Notes: generated from the sequence alone by a model not told the origin. A stretch of 64,000 bases of DNA from Peribacillus simplex (GCF_900156045.1 NZ_FTMX01000004.1:186001-250000); one strand, 5' to 3'. Positions 7,958 through 17,130 are shown, counted from the first letter of the stretch. Made by a program: numbers and translations.

Positions 7958-8376
7958 ATATATCCCTCCCTGCTAATTAGTCTACCTATTATTTGGGGAA
8001 AGGCTTAATTTTATTCGTTTATTCAGGGAATAATGTTGCAACTAATTCATATAAGGCTAGATGATGTTTAACCTTCCGTGTTATTCTTAATCTTGAAAAT
8101 ATTGTAAAATGAATCTTGGCGTGATGAATTTTGAAAAAATGCAGACTGGAGTCAGTTTTTCTCAATGGGCTAAGTCTAAACAAAAAAGAATATGTTATAG
8201 AGCTAACGGATGCCTTCCTTTCAAATAGGGGAGTGCTTCGTACCTCCTACTCAAATGGAGTTTATGGGACGGAAGGGTTGAATAAGGAAGTAGTTAAGAT
8301 GGGACAATATTGGAGGAGAAAGTGTTGTTTGGTTTGAAGTCCATAAGCATTCTATACATGTTTTAAGGGGGGTATC
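7958..8376. other. Intergenic region upstream of the TerC gene
   Basis: A 68-codon TTG frame at 8131-8337 has no convincing ribosome site and no recognised sequence. The segment 8220-8330 is G-rich and looks structured. The conserved pieces of the yybP-ykoY manganese riboswitch were not found, so no RNA is called. Confidence 0.35.
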
Positions 8377-9126
8377 ATGGAATTATCGTTATTATTGGAA
8401 TATGGCTGGGTATTAATTATTCTAATTTTTTTAGAAGGATTATTATCTGCCGATAATGCATTGGTTTTAGCCATTATGTCAAAGCATTTACCAAAAGAAC
8501 AGCAAAAAAAAGCGATTAATATTGGGTTGCTTTTAGCTTTTATATTTAGGATTGGTGCAATCTTTATTATTTCGTACCTTTTCCATGTTTGGCAAGTTCA
8601 AGCAATTGGTGCTGCATATTTGATTTTCATCTCATTAAAGCATTTACTAAAAAAAGATCACGGGGAGAAAGAGGGAAAAGGGAAAAGCTATCGCATGACC
8701 GTTGCGCAAATTGCATTGGCTGATATTGCTTTTGCTATCGATTCCATTTTAGCTGCAGTCGCTCTTGTCATTGCCTTGCCAGATACACCAATGGGTGATA
8801 TAGGAGGTATGGATGGGGCAAAGTTCATTGTAATTTTATTAGGAGCAATTGCAGGTTTAATTGTCATCCGGTTTGCAGCAGGATACTTTGTTAAGATACT
8901 GACGGAACGACCTAGCCTCGAAACGGCAGCCATGTTAATCGTTGGTTGGGTAGGGGTTAAGTTATTAATGCATACCCTTGCTCATCCAGCCGTGCACATT
9001 ATCCCACACGATTTTGTTGAAGGACCGATTTGGAATATTATCTTTTGGTCAGTCATGCTTCTTATTGCTATAGGCGGATGGTTTTTATCTGGAAAAACAG
9101 TGAAAAATGATAGGCAAAATGACTAA
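8377..9126 (+). CDS. TerC family integral membrane protein (YkoY/MeeY-like)
   Basis: 249 residues with about seven membrane segments. The two TerC hallmark motifs are present: EGLLSADNALVLA in the first helices and ADIAFAIDSILAA in the fourth, whose acidic residues line the cation site. YkoY-type TerC proteins are implicated in Mn2+ export that metallates exoenzymes in Bacillus, which is knowledge of the family. The start has AAGGGGGG seven bases upstream. A strong terminator follows at 9203. Confidence 0.88.
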   Translation: MELSLLLEYGWVLIILIFLEGLLSADNALVLAIMSKHLPKEQQKKAINIGLLLAFIFRIGAIFIISYLFHVWQVQAIGAAYLIFISLKHLLKKDHGEKEGKGKSYRMTVAQIALADIAFAIDSILAAVALVIALPDTPMGDIGGMDGAKFIVILLGAIAGLIVIRFAAGYFVKILTERPSLETAAMLIVGWVGVKLLMHTLAHPAVHIIPHDFVEGPIWNIIFWSVMLLIAIGGWFLSGKTVKNDRQND

Positions 9127-9202
9127 TGTTATCAGAATAAAAAAGAGTGGAAATACCTTAGTGTTAATTTTTGTAAACCTTATGTTTCTAAATAGGATTT
9201 TT

Positions 9203-9231
9203 AGACCGACTTCCAATTTCGGTCTTTTTTT
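9203..9231 (+). terminator. Terminator of the TerC gene
   Basis: A perfect stem AGACCGA/TCGGTCT (9203-9209 with 9219-9225) is followed by seven Ts. Confidence 0.9.
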
Positions 9232-9330
9232 GCTTCCAGGCATTTGCTTTCCGCGGCGTTCCGGAAGCCTCCTCGGCTCCTTTACGCCTGCGGGTATACA
9301 ATGGACTCGCTTTTCTAAGCAGGAGTTGAT
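9232..9330 (-). repeat. Decayed core-only repeat copy
   Basis: In reverse orientation this segment shares TTCCAGGCA, GCTTTCCGCGG, AGCCTCCTCGGC and CGCCTGCGGG with the core at 7566-7694. Many substitutions and small losses make it an old copy. Confidence 0.65.
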
Positions 9331-9356
9331 TTATTCACTGCTAAAATCTGTGTACT

Positions 9357-9572
9357 GTGCACTATGCGATGATGAGGATACTAGAAGATTTATGGGCAGC
9401 GTTCAAAAAACCAGAGGCAGCACTGCCGAAATGTAAGAAAGGGCACAGCATTGTTTTTATATCCACCCCGATGACCAGTTCTGATCGGCTAGGATCTACT
9501 TTCCTTCCTTATGGCACCGCCGAAATCCAAATGAATGAGCCCAGTTACATTAAGGATATATTTTTAAAAGAA
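9357..9572 (+). pseudogene. Unrecognised small frame interrupted by MITE copy A
   Basis: A 72-codon frame from ATG 9357 reaches the 5' target duplication of the element in frame. If the element and one duplication are removed, the frame continues SIIKV and stops at 9815-9817, giving 77 residues. I do not recognise the sequence and see no strong ribosome site, so coding status is uncertain. Confidence 0.3.
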
Positions 9573-9791
9573 GGCTCTTTTCGTAAAGATTGTTGTTTTT
9601 GTAACGAAACGATTTTAGGTTGATTGAAGCGGAAGTGCGAGACTCCTGCGGGAGCAGCGGGACAGGTGAGATCCCACAGGCGTTCACGCCGAGGAGGCTC
9701 ACCGCCCGCCTCGCGGAAAGCGAGCATCTGGAGGGGAAATCAACCACACCGCATTACTTGGTAAATAGCAACAAAGTATGCGAAAACAGCC
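9573..9791 (+). mobile_element. 219-bp MITE-like element, copy A
   Basis: Exactly 219 bp. Left end GGCTCTTTTCGTA and right end (reverse complement) GGCTGTTTTCGCATA form an imperfect terminal inverted repeat that extends over about 28 bp. It is flanked by perfect 8-bp direct repeats TAAAAGAA (9565-9572 and 9792-9799). Inside is a second inverted pair GGTTGATT/AAATCAACC around the GC-rich core. There is no transposase. GGCT ends and 8-bp duplications match the ISL3 family, so mobilisation in trans by an ISL3 transposase is inferred. Confidence 0.85.
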
Positions 9792-9799
9792 TAAAAGAA

Positions 9800-11230
9800 T
9801 CAATTATAAAGGTCTAAATCTTTACAGTATTTCCGCACTAACCGTGATGCTTTTGATTGGCTAATGGATAATTGATGAGCGACCTTCCTTGTACTCCTGA
9901 GTTTTGTATATGAGTTAACAATCAGGTTTCTTTCAAGTTCTTCTATTGCTACATCTAATGAATCATCTTGTAGCATTTGACTTGATTTGTTCTGGATGGT
10001 GCTGTTTTGACCATGTGGCGTTTCTTGACTTGGGGTTTCTTGAGCATTTTTTTGCTGTAGCATTATCGGTAAATCGGATACTTGAATGATAGCATCACTC
10101 GTTACAACTAAGCTTTCTATTAAATTCTCTAATTGTCTTATATTTCCGGACCATGGATAGTCATAAAAAATATCGAGGACTTCCTTCGATATAATCCGAT
10201 TAACTTGATACTTTTTATTGAATACTGAAAGAAAATGGTAAGATAGCGGAATGATATCTTCTTTTCTTTCCCTTAATGGCGGTATTTGTAAATTAACTAC
10301 ATTAAGTCGATAATATAAATCTTCTCTAAATCTTTTTTTCTGCACCATTTCAAATAAGTCTCGATTGGTAGCGGAAATAATACGAATGTCCACTTTCTTT
10401 AGTTCTCTGCCCCCGACAGGAAGAAATTCAAGGTCTTGAATAACCTGTAAAAGCTTAGCCTGAATATTAAACGGGATTTCCCCTATTTCATCCAAAAATA
10501 CAGTACCGCCGTTTGCCATTTCAAGTAGTCCTTTTTTTCCGCCTTTATTTGCCCCGGTAAAAGAACCATCGGTGTATCCGAAAAGTTCTGATTCTATTAA
10601 TTGTTCCGGTATGGTAGCACAGTTAATGGATAAGAAAGGCGAGTTCTTTCGAAGTCCTCTATTATGAATGTATTTAGCCAACACTCCTTTCCCAGTGCCA
10701 GACTCCCCTTGAATCAAAATGGTCGCATCAACCATGGAAATCTTATCGCAGACCTCCATTACATTGTTCATCTGTTCGTTGTTCGTAATTACGCTTTCTT
10801 TTAAAGAATTCTTTTCACTTAGTTTTTCTGGTTCTTGTTCGTCCGGAATGTATAACCCTTTATAGTTTGGTTCTTGTGCTGTTGTAATAATAAGTTCAAT
10901 TTCCTGTTCATCGTTAAGTAAAGGGATAGCTGTTGTAATCATTTCCTTTCCAATATATGAAACTTGCTTGATTGTAACCGATTTCTTTTCTTTCAAAACA
11001 AAGGGTAAAATACTGGGTTTCCAATATCCTTTGGAGAAAATTTCATTATTATGTTTTCCGACTATTTCGTTTAACTGCTTTCCATAATGCCTTTCATACG
11101 CTTTATTTGCATAAATAATGCAGGCATCTTTGTTAAGAACATATATCTCATTAGGTGAATGATCTAAAATTTTTTTCAATATCTCCGTACTCATTTCAAT
11201 TTTTCCTTCATTATTCATTAAGTTTTGCAT
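9800..11230 (-). CDS. Sigma-54-dependent activator, PAS-AAA+-TyrR-type HTH
   Basis: 476 residues. A PAS sensor (about 13-115) is followed by a sigma-54 interaction AAA+ domain with Walker A GESGTGKG (175-182), a GSFTGA loop (222-227, normally GAFTGA), FLDEIGEI Walker B and YYRLNVV/PPLRER motifs. The C-terminal HTH (TRKVAHQLSISQSKASRLVRKY) resembles the TyrR type rather than Fis. It would open sigma-L promoters in response to a ligand bound by PAS. It is divergent from the Rieske/BCCT genes, whose intergenic region holds a -24/-12 promoter and three phased repeats. GGGAG precedes the start; a second start at Met13 is possible. Confidence 0.9.
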   Translation of the reverse strand: MQNLMNNEGKIEMSTEILKKILDHSPNEIYVLNKDACIIYANKAYERHYGKQLNEIVGKHNNEIFSKGYWKPSILPFVLKEKKSVTIKQVSYIGKEMITTAIPLLNDEQEIELIITTAQEPNYKGLYIPDEQEPEKLSEKNSLKESVITNNEQMNNVMEVCDKISMVDATILIQGESGTGKGVLAKYIHNRGLRKNSPFLSINCATIPEQLIESELFGYTDGSFTGANKGGKKGLLEMANGGTVFLDEIGEIPFNIQAKLLQVIQDLEFLPVGGRELKKVDIRIISATNRDLFEMVQKKRFREDLYYRLNVVNLQIPPLRERKEDIIPLSYHFLSVFNKKYQVNRIISKEVLDIFYDYPWSGNIRQLENLIESLVVTSDAIIQVSDLPIMLQQKNAQETPSQETPHGQNSTIQNKSSQMLQDDSLDVAIEELERNLIVNSYTKLRSTRKVAHQLSISQSKASRLVRKYCKDLDLYN

Positions 11231-11265
11231 GAGTTTGCTCCCTTCATCTCCTTTTAAGTGTTAGG

Positions 11266-11311
11266 TGAGTCTATAATAACTAGGATGAGTCTATTGTGGT
11301 TAAATTGAGTC
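11266..11311 (+). promoter_or_regulatory. Three phased TGAGTC boxes, candidate activator binding sites
   Basis: TGAGTC occurs at 11266, 11286 and 11306, exactly 20 bp apart, each followed by TAT or AAT. The third lies in the palindrome ATTGAGTCAAT. They lie about 75-120 bp upstream of the -24 element, the usual distance for enhancer sites of sigma-54 activators. Confidence 0.7.
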
Positions 11312-11384
11312 AATTATAAATCATATTTATACATTAAAGAAGGGGGAAATAGTAAAATATCGGTAATAATAGGGGTCGCCGAAA

Positions 11385-11400
11385 TGGCATTATCCTTGCA
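11385..11400 (+). promoter_or_regulatory. Sigma-54 (SigL) promoter of the Rieske/BCCT genes
   Basis: TGGCAT-N5-TTGCA places the invariant GG and GC ten bases apart, as required for -24/-12 recognition. It is 138 bases before the Rieske start codon. Confidence 0.82.
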
Positions 11401-11537
11401 TAAGAGTTAAGTAAAGCTTGCTGCAGAAATAAGGAAATATGATGCCAATCGGCAGAGGAGGTTTAAAAGTGATACCTGTATCCTTATTCAGAGCAAGTCT
11501 TTATTTTTAAGGATAATTAAAAGGAGGAACTGCCATT

Positions 11538-12572
11538 ATGTCGACAAAAGAAGAAATGAAAAGGCTGGACTATACACTACCTTATAATAAGTATGTGGAT
11601 CCTGAAGTCATGAAGGAGGAAAGGGAAAAAATTTTCTATAAAAATTGGATCATGGTTGGGCATACAAGCCAGGTAGAAAAGGTTGGAGACTTCTTTACAT
11701 TTGATTTGGTTGGGGAGCCGATTATTGTAACACGGGGCAAGGACGAAGAGTTGCATGCTTTTTATAATATTTGCCCTCACCGTGGTGCGATAGTCGAGCG
11801 GACAGAACAGGGCAATAAAAAAATTCTCCAGTGTATTTATCATGGATGGACATTCCATTTAGATGGTAAGGTGAACAGGACTCCAAATTTCAAAACAAAT
11901 GATATAGAAAAACCTAGCTGCATGACTCCCATTCGTTTAGAAGTGCATCAGTCGATGATATTTGTAAATCTAAATCAGGATGCACCTGCATTCGAAACAG
12001 ATTATCAATCTTTTTTAAATAACATAAATGAATATACATTTCTTAGTTCTTTAAAAAAGGTCAGGGAAAACCGTCGAATTGTTCAAGCTAATTGGAAATC
12101 AATCATTGACAATTATTTGGAATGTGATCATTGTCAAATTGCACATCCTAGCTTCTCGAAGGCCTTCGATTTAACTAAATATAGTATTACTCCTTGTGAT
12201 AATTTTTCCTATCAGTGTACAACAGCTAGTGATGAAGAAGAAGGCCCTGGTGCACGTTTTTACTGGGTTTGGCCGAATACCATGATAAGTATATACCCAG
12301 GTACTGGGAATATGACGACGAGCCATATCATCCCGGTTGATGAAAAAAGTTCATTGGCCATTTATCGTTATTATTTTGCTGATGAGAACTTGACTGCAGA
12401 CGAGGAAGATTTAATTAAATTTGTAGATCAAGTGCGGGAAGAAGACTTCGAATTAGTTGAGTTATTACAAAGTGGATTACATTCCAGGGCTTGTGGAAGA
12501 GGAGTATATTCTCCGACCGAGCATGGCTTGAAACATTTTCATCAATTAGTCACAAAGGCGATGCAAAGCTAG
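11538..12572 (+). CDS. Rieske non-haem iron oxygenase alpha subunit (GbcA/choline-monooxygenase-like)
   Basis: 344 residues. The Rieske [2Fe-2S] site is Cys79-Pro-His81 and Cys99-x2-His102 (CPHRG, CIYHGW). The catalytic mononuclear iron site is in NYLECDHCQIAHPSF, with His198 and His203 as ligands. This arrangement fits the glycine-betaine, choline and stachydrine oxygenases that N-demethylate or hydroxylate quaternary amines. The BCCT transporter that follows supports such a substrate. The reductase partner is not in the window. It starts ten bases after AAGGAGG. The gene is expected to be sigma-54 dependent. Confidence 0.87.
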   Translation: MSTKEEMKRLDYTLPYNKYVDPEVMKEEREKIFYKNWIMVGHTSQVEKVGDFFTFDLVGEPIIVTRGKDEELHAFYNICPHRGAIVERTEQGNKKILQCIYHGWTFHLDGKVNRTPNFKTNDIEKPSCMTPIRLEVHQSMIFVNLNQDAPAFETDYQSFLNNINEYTFLSSLKKVRENRRIVQANWKSIIDNYLECDHCQIAHPSFSKAFDLTKYSITPCDNFSYQCTTASDEEEGPGARFYWVWPNTMISIYPGTGNMTTSHIIPVDEKSSLAIYRYYFADENLTADEEDLIKFVDQVREEDFELVELLQSGLHSRACGRGVYSPTEHGLKHFHQLVTKAMQS

Positions 12573-12607
12573 TCTGTAAGCTATAAATGACCTATGGTTT
12601 GATGGAA

Positions 12608-12621
12608 TGAAAGCGCTTTAT
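12608..12621 (+). promoter_or_regulatory. Possible cre site before the BCCT gene
   Basis: TGAAAGCGCTTTAT contains the perfect palindrome AAAGCGCTTT and matches most of the CcpA operator consensus, but deviates at the last two positions. Confidence 0.35.
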
Positions 12622-12717
12622 ATGTTGGTCGTTCGTTAGGTGAATGATATAAAAGCTGGAGCTGAAAGTGTAAGTTATCATACTATCAAAAAGCAATGAA
12701 AGAGGGGTTCTTTTATT

Positions 12718-14274
12718 ATGAAACAATCAAATGTTGATAAAGCAATCTTTTGGCCGGCTCTAGCTATTCTTGCTGCTTTATCAATTCCTGTACTATTAAA
12801 TCCTAAAAAAGGGACTGCAATCCTCGGAGATATTCATCATTTAATTGCCGAGAGTTTGAGTTCATTATATTTATGGGCTGTGGTGGCGGCTTTAGGTTTC
12901 TTGATTTGGCTGGCATTTAGTAAATATGGAAGGATAAAATTTGGTGCGCCTGATACCAAGCCGGAATTTTCGACATTCAGTTGGTTAGCCATGTTATTTA
13001 CCGCGGGAATTGGTGCAAGCATCACGTACTGGAGCGCGATTGAATGGGCGTATTATTACACGGCTCCGCCTTTTGGGGCAGAACCAAAATCTGCGGCGGC
13101 GGCAGATTGGGCATCTACTTATGGATTATTTCATTGGGGTTTTAGCGCATGGGTACTATATTGTCTACCTGCTTTGCCGATTGCCTATAACTTATATGTG
13201 AGGAAAAATCCGAGTGTGAAATTGAGTTCAGCGTGTGAAGGTGTTCTCAAAAAGGGAGCAAATAGCTGGTTAGGTAAAGCGATTGACGTTTTTTTCATGG
13301 TTGGACTGGTTGGAGGAATAGGGGCTGCACTAGGCTTGGGACTTCCAATGATTTCTGAGGGTATTTCTGAATTATTTAATATACCTCGAAGCTTTATGTT
13401 AGATATGACGCTAATAGTGGCCTTGACATTGATATTCTGTGTTAGCACGTATTTTGGTCTGAAAAAGGGCCTGAAAAGATTAGCTAACATCAATACGTAC
13501 CTTTTTTTGGCACTTTCTGCATTCGTTCTTTTAGCTGGTCCAACTTTGTTTATAATATCCAGATTTACGGATAGCGTTGGAATTTTGTTGCAGAATTTCT
13601 TTCGTATGAGTTTCTATACCGACTCTGTTGCCAATTCTGGCTTCCCGGAAGCTTGGACGATATTTTACTGGGCCTGGTGGTTTGCTTGTGCTCCTTATAT
13701 GGGCATATTTGTAGCGAAAATCTCGAAAGGAAGAACGATAAGGCAAGTCATTTTTGCTGAATGTATTGGAGGAACAGTAGGGTGTTGGGCGGCGTTTTCC
13801 ATCATGGGTAATACAGGTCTTTACTTTGAACTTAATAAACTTGTTCCTGTCATTGACATTTTAGAGAAAAAGGGTGGGGAAGCTGCCATTGCTGCCATTT
13901 ACCAGGGGCTTCCCGGCGGCAGTATAGCCTTGTTTGCCATTATGATTATCACCCTTATTTTTCTTTCTGCTACACTGGACTCTTCATCTTTCACATTAGC
14001 AAGCGCAGCATCAAAAAAGTTGTCATTAGATCAAGAGCCAGCTGGATGGCACAAAATATTTTGGGCGTTGGTGATAGAGCTTGTAGCGTTTTCAATGATG
14101 TTCGGTGGAGGACTGCATGCTCTTCAATCAGTAGTAGTCATTACTTCCGTTCCACTCATCTTAATAATGGCGATGGCTTCGATATCGCTCATTAAATGGA
14201 TAAAAGAGGATCAGGCAGGAGGCAGCAGTATAGAAAACACTATCAATGAAGAACCTACAAAGCTAACATCTTAA
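12718..14274 (+). CDS. BCCT family quaternary-amine transporter
   Basis: 518 residues with twelve predicted membrane segments. It shows the BCCT signatures GIGASITYWSAIEWAYYY (about residues 100-117) and YWAWWFACAPYMGIFVAKISKGRTIR, the Trp-rich box of betaine, carnitine and choline carriers. Position after the Rieske oxygenase points to uptake of its substrate, a betaine- or carnitine-like compound. The spacing of 145 bp leaves room for a separate promoter or a read-through operon. AGAGGGG precedes the start. A strong hairpin follows at 14315. Confidence 0.9.
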   Translation: MKQSNVDKAIFWPALAILAALSIPVLLNPKKGTAILGDIHHLIAESLSSLYLWAVVAALGFLIWLAFSKYGRIKFGAPDTKPEFSTFSWLAMLFTAGIGASITYWSAIEWAYYYTAPPFGAEPKSAAAADWASTYGLFHWGFSAWVLYCLPALPIAYNLYVRKNPSVKLSSACEGVLKKGANSWLGKAIDVFFMVGLVGGIGAALGLGLPMISEGISELFNIPRSFMLDMTLIVALTLIFCVSTYFGLKKGLKRLANINTYLFLALSAFVLLAGPTLFIISRFTDSVGILLQNFFRMSFYTDSVANSGFPEAWTIFYWAWWFACAPYMGIFVAKISKGRTIRQVIFAECIGGTVGCWAAFSIMGNTGLYFELNKLVPVIDILEKKGGEAAIAAIYQGLPGGSIALFAIMIITLIFLSATLDSSSFTLASAASKKLSLDQEPAGWHKIFWALVIELVAFSMMFGGGLHALQSVVVITSVPLILIMAMASISLIKWIKEDQAGGSSIENTINEEPTKLTS

Positions 14275-14291
14275 AGTATCATTCAAACTAG

Positions 14292-14314
14292 GAGGATACA
14301 GTATATGGGATAAA
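14292..14314 (+). other. Ribosome site followed by a two-codon frame
   Basis: A good SD (AGGAGG) is followed at proper spacing by ATG GGA TAA. The next bases are the hairpin at 14315. This may be the remnant of a deleted third operon gene or a small regulatory frame. Confidence 0.35.
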
Positions 14315-14353
14315 AAACAGGCACCAGCTAAAGAAAATAGCTGGTGCCTGTTT
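14315..14353. terminator. 16-bp perfect hairpin after the BCCT gene
   Basis: 14315-14330 pairs perfectly with 14338-14353 (ends AAACAGGCACC/GGTGCCTGTTT). The T-run is short on the + strand and six bases on the - strand, so it would work better in reverse, though no minus gene ends here. Confidence 0.8.
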
Positions 14354-14543
14354 GGCGTGATTTGTAGACAAAAAATGTCTCTAAACTACTTATCGCCAAG
14401 CCTGTGATAAATGGGAGTTTGATTCAGCGGAGCTTATTGACGGAGGGGACGTTCAGATACCTATCTGTCCCTTAAAGAAATGATGCACCGTATGAATAAA
14501 AACAAAAATGCCTCCTCATATTAAAAGAGAGGGGATGTGTCAC

Positions 14544-15647
14544 ATGATAAAAAATATATCTACTTTTCAAGCGACACTGGTGCTGATTCTATCTATTGGG
14601 TTGATGAACCATGTTATCGTTTTGCCTTCTCTGCTTGGGGCATCCGGAAGAGATTCATGGATCAGTACTTTAGTCACCGGGATGCTTTTTCTATTATGGC
14701 TTCCCATGGTTTATTGGATCATAAATAAAACAAAACAACAGCATATCATTGGCTGGCTTCATACTCACAGTCACCCGCTCGCCGCCTGGTCCATAAAAAT
14801 CCTTCTTTTCTTCTATATTTTTTTAAACTTGTTTGTCACTTTATTTAGCACATTTTCCTGGGTAAACAGTACTTATATGATTCAAACGCCAGAATATATA
14901 TTATTTATACCTTTCATCATCCTATGTTTTATTGCCGCCGAGGCTGGAATCAAAACGATAGCCATTGCCGGGGGATTGGTTTTGCCCCTTGTTGTGGCAC
15001 TTGGATTTATGATAATGACGGCTAATATACAGTATAAGGATTACTCCTTGCTTTTCCCCATTTTTGAAAATGGGATTACACCTGTTTGGGACGGGGTCGT
15101 AATTCTAGGTGGAGGTTTTACAGAGATATTTCTACTCGTTTTGATTCAACAGTTTGTAAAGACAGAAATAAAGTTCAGGAGTTTACTTTTTTTAAGTTTA
15201 TTTCTTTTGTTTATCAGTATGGGACCCATAATAGGCTCCATTACAGAGTTTGGTCCGGTGCAGGCTGCTAAAATCAGCAATCCTGCATACGCTCAATGGC
15301 GGTTACTAACCATGGGGAAGTATTTGAACCGGCTGGATTTTTTATCAATATACCAATGGCTTTCAGGTGCATTTATCCGTGTCTCTTTATCGATATTCCT
15401 CATGGGGGAACTGTTTCAGATTAAATCAAGGAAAATAAAAAATATTGTATTGCTTGCTATATCTGTCTCCTTAATCATTGCGCTTTGTATACCAATCGAC
15501 ATTCCAGCGTACAGGGATTTTACGGAACGATATTATTTTAAAGTGAGTGTGATTAGCATTTTGGTTATAACCTTTTTCATTAACATGGTCATTTTTTTGA
15601 AAGAAAGGGTGAAAAAGAATGGAGCCTCTATTGAACAAGGCAAATAA
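14544..15647 (+). CDS. Spore germination permease, GerB family
   Basis: 367 residues from the ATG at 14544, which lies ten bases after GAGGGG. The frame is open further upstream but without a better start. About ten hydrophobic segments and the opening ISTFQATLVLILSIGLMNHVIVLP mark the GerAB/GerKB permease family of amino-acid-type transporters. These bind germinants in the spore inner membrane as part of a GerA-GerB-GerC complex. It overlaps the GerA-type gene by 29 bases. The germinant cannot be predicted. Confidence 0.9.
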   Translation: MIKNISTFQATLVLILSIGLMNHVIVLPSLLGASGRDSWISTLVTGMLFLLWLPMVYWIINKTKQQHIIGWLHTHSHPLAAWSIKILLFFYIFLNLFVTLFSTFSWVNSTYMIQTPEYILFIPFIILCFIAAEAGIKTIAIAGGLVLPLVVALGFMIMTANIQYKDYSLLFPIFENGITPVWDGVVILGGGFTEIFLLVLIQQFVKTEIKFRSLLFLSLFLLFISMGPIIGSITEFGPVQAAKISNPAYAQWRLLTMGKYLNRLDFLSIYQWLSGAFIRVSLSIFLMGELFQIKSRKIKNIVLLAISVSLIIALCIPIDIPAYRDFTERYYFKVSVISILVITFFINMVIFLKERVKKNGASIEQGK

Positions 15648-17130
15648 GGGGAGTTCTTCGGAGATCCAACTAAAAACGGAGTATTTCAATGAAGTATTCG
15701 GAATGAGCTCGGATGTAAAATTCAAAAAGCATACCATTACATCTGAAGGGAAAACAGATTCGCCCCTTATTTGCACTTTGATTTATTCAGAGGTGTTGGT
15801 CGATGTCAAAAAATTGTGGGAATCAGTAGCACGGCTTGAAGGTAGTGTATTGATAAATTCTAAACTGAAGGAAGAAGATGTTATAGAGGATCCGCAAGAC
15901 GAACTTAAAGTCAGTAGGGTTTTCTCTTCCTCCACTTTAAAAGAAGATGTGGAGGAGAACGTATTTTCCGGGATGGTCCTGATGCTATTTGAAGAATTGG
16001 AATTATTATTCATGTTTTCCCTACCAAGCATTCCGAATCGAAGCCCCGAGGAAACAAGTAGTGAAATTTCCATCCGAGGTCCACGTGATGGATTTATTGA
16101 AGATATCTCTGTTAATTTAGGATTGATCAGGAAGAGATATAAAACTGCATCACTCGAAAATCAAGAATTTACGATTGGGAAAAGGAGCAAGACAAAAATC
16201 AATTTATTATATGTGAAGGATGTTGTAAATCCAGAAACCATTGAAAAAGTAAAAAGGGAAATCTCCTCAATAAACACAGATATCTTGTTGGGAACTACTG
16301 AACTTGAAGAATTTTTATCAGGCAGTAAGTTCAAACTGATCCCGTTTTTTGATTATACAGGGAGGCCGGATTATGCTGTAGCCAGTTTAAATAATGGGCG
16401 CTTTGTCATTTTAGTGGATGGGTCACCAACTGCCTTAATTGGGCCAGGTAATATAACACTTTTGTTAAAAGCCGCGGAAGATCGTCATACTCCATCATAC
16501 TATACAAATTTCGAATATTTCTTTCGCATTGTCGGACTGGTGGTATCAATATTTCTGCCAGGTTTTTATATAGCACTAATATCATTTCAATTAGACCAGC
16601 TCCCCTTCTCATTTTTGGCGACGATAACCGTATCTAGATTTGGGTTGCCTATATCACCTCAACAAGAGGCTTTCTTGATTTTGGGTTTATTTGAGTTGTT
16701 TCGGGAGGCAGGGATCACACTCCCAAAAGCAATCGGTCAATCACTGGCTGTTGTGGGTGGATTAATCATAGGTGATGCGGCAATTAGAGGCGGGATTACA
16801 TCCCCGACGATGTTGGTGGTGGCTGGTACTACTGCGGTAGCCACCTATACATTAATCAATCAATCTTTAGGTGGAATTGTAAGCATGGCCAGGTTTTTTG
16901 TATTATTTCTCTCTTCTGTTTTAGGTTTATTCGGATTCTTTCTCGGTGTATTCTCTATTGTCCTTTATTTATCAAGGCTGCAGATTTATGGTTTACCCTA
17001 CTTAGCTCCTATTTCACCAATATCCTTGAAAGATCTACTAGGGGGCGGTGTCTTTGTGAAGCCATATCTCTTTAGGAAGAAACGAGCCGAAATGCTGAAA
17101 ACTAAGGACAAAACAAAAGGAAATCGCTAA
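15619..17130 (+). CDS. Spore germination receptor A subunit, GerA family
   Basis: 503 residues. A soluble N-terminal half contains LLYVKDVVNPETIEKVK, and the region around DGRPTALIGP-type residues (here VDGSPTALIGP) is diagnostic for GerAA proteins. Several membrane helices follow, with FREAGITLPKAIGQSLAVVGGLIIGDAA. GerA subunits oligomerise into nutrient-gated channels in the spore inner membrane. It starts inside the end of the permease gene and ends by TAATG overlap with the lipoprotein gene, so all three are translationally coupled. Forespore sigma-G expression is expected from the family. Confidence 0.92.
   Translation: MEPLLNKANKGSSSEIQLKTEYFNEVFGMSSDVKFKKHTITSEGKTDSPLICTLIYSEVLVDVKKLWESVARLEGSVLINSKLKEEDVIEDPQDELKVSRVFSSSTLKEDVEENVFSGMVLMLFEELELLFMFSLPSIPNRSPEETSSEISIRGPRDGFIEDISVNLGLIRKRYKTASLENQEFTIGKRSKTKINLLYVKDVVNPETIEKVKREISSINTDILLGTTELEEFLSGSKFKLIPFFDYTGRPDYAVASLNNGRFVILVDGSPTALIGPGNITLLLKAAEDRHTPSYYTNFEYFFRIVGLVVSIFLPGFYIALISFQLDQLPFSFLATITVSRFGLPISPQQEAFLILGLFELFREAGITLPKAIGQSLAVVGGLIIGDAAIRGGITSPTMLVVAGTTAVATYTLINQSLGGIVSMARFFVLFLSSVLGLFGFFLGVFSIVLYLSRLQIYGLPYLAPISPISLKDLLGGGVFVKPYLFRKKRAEMLKTKDKTKGNR

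Noticed and set aside
8131..8376. Possible yybP-ykoY manganese riboswitch before the TerC gene
   Set aside because: A GGGGAGTG stretch and the YkoY-like gene suggested it, but the conserved GCAAGACC-type segment and the paired CATACG loop are absent.
9545..9817. Several 60-70 codon frames over the repeat elements (also at 26043-26316 and 28076-28424)
   Set aside because: They are translations of the GC-rich repeat core on both strands, without ribosome sites, and recur identically wherever the element lies.
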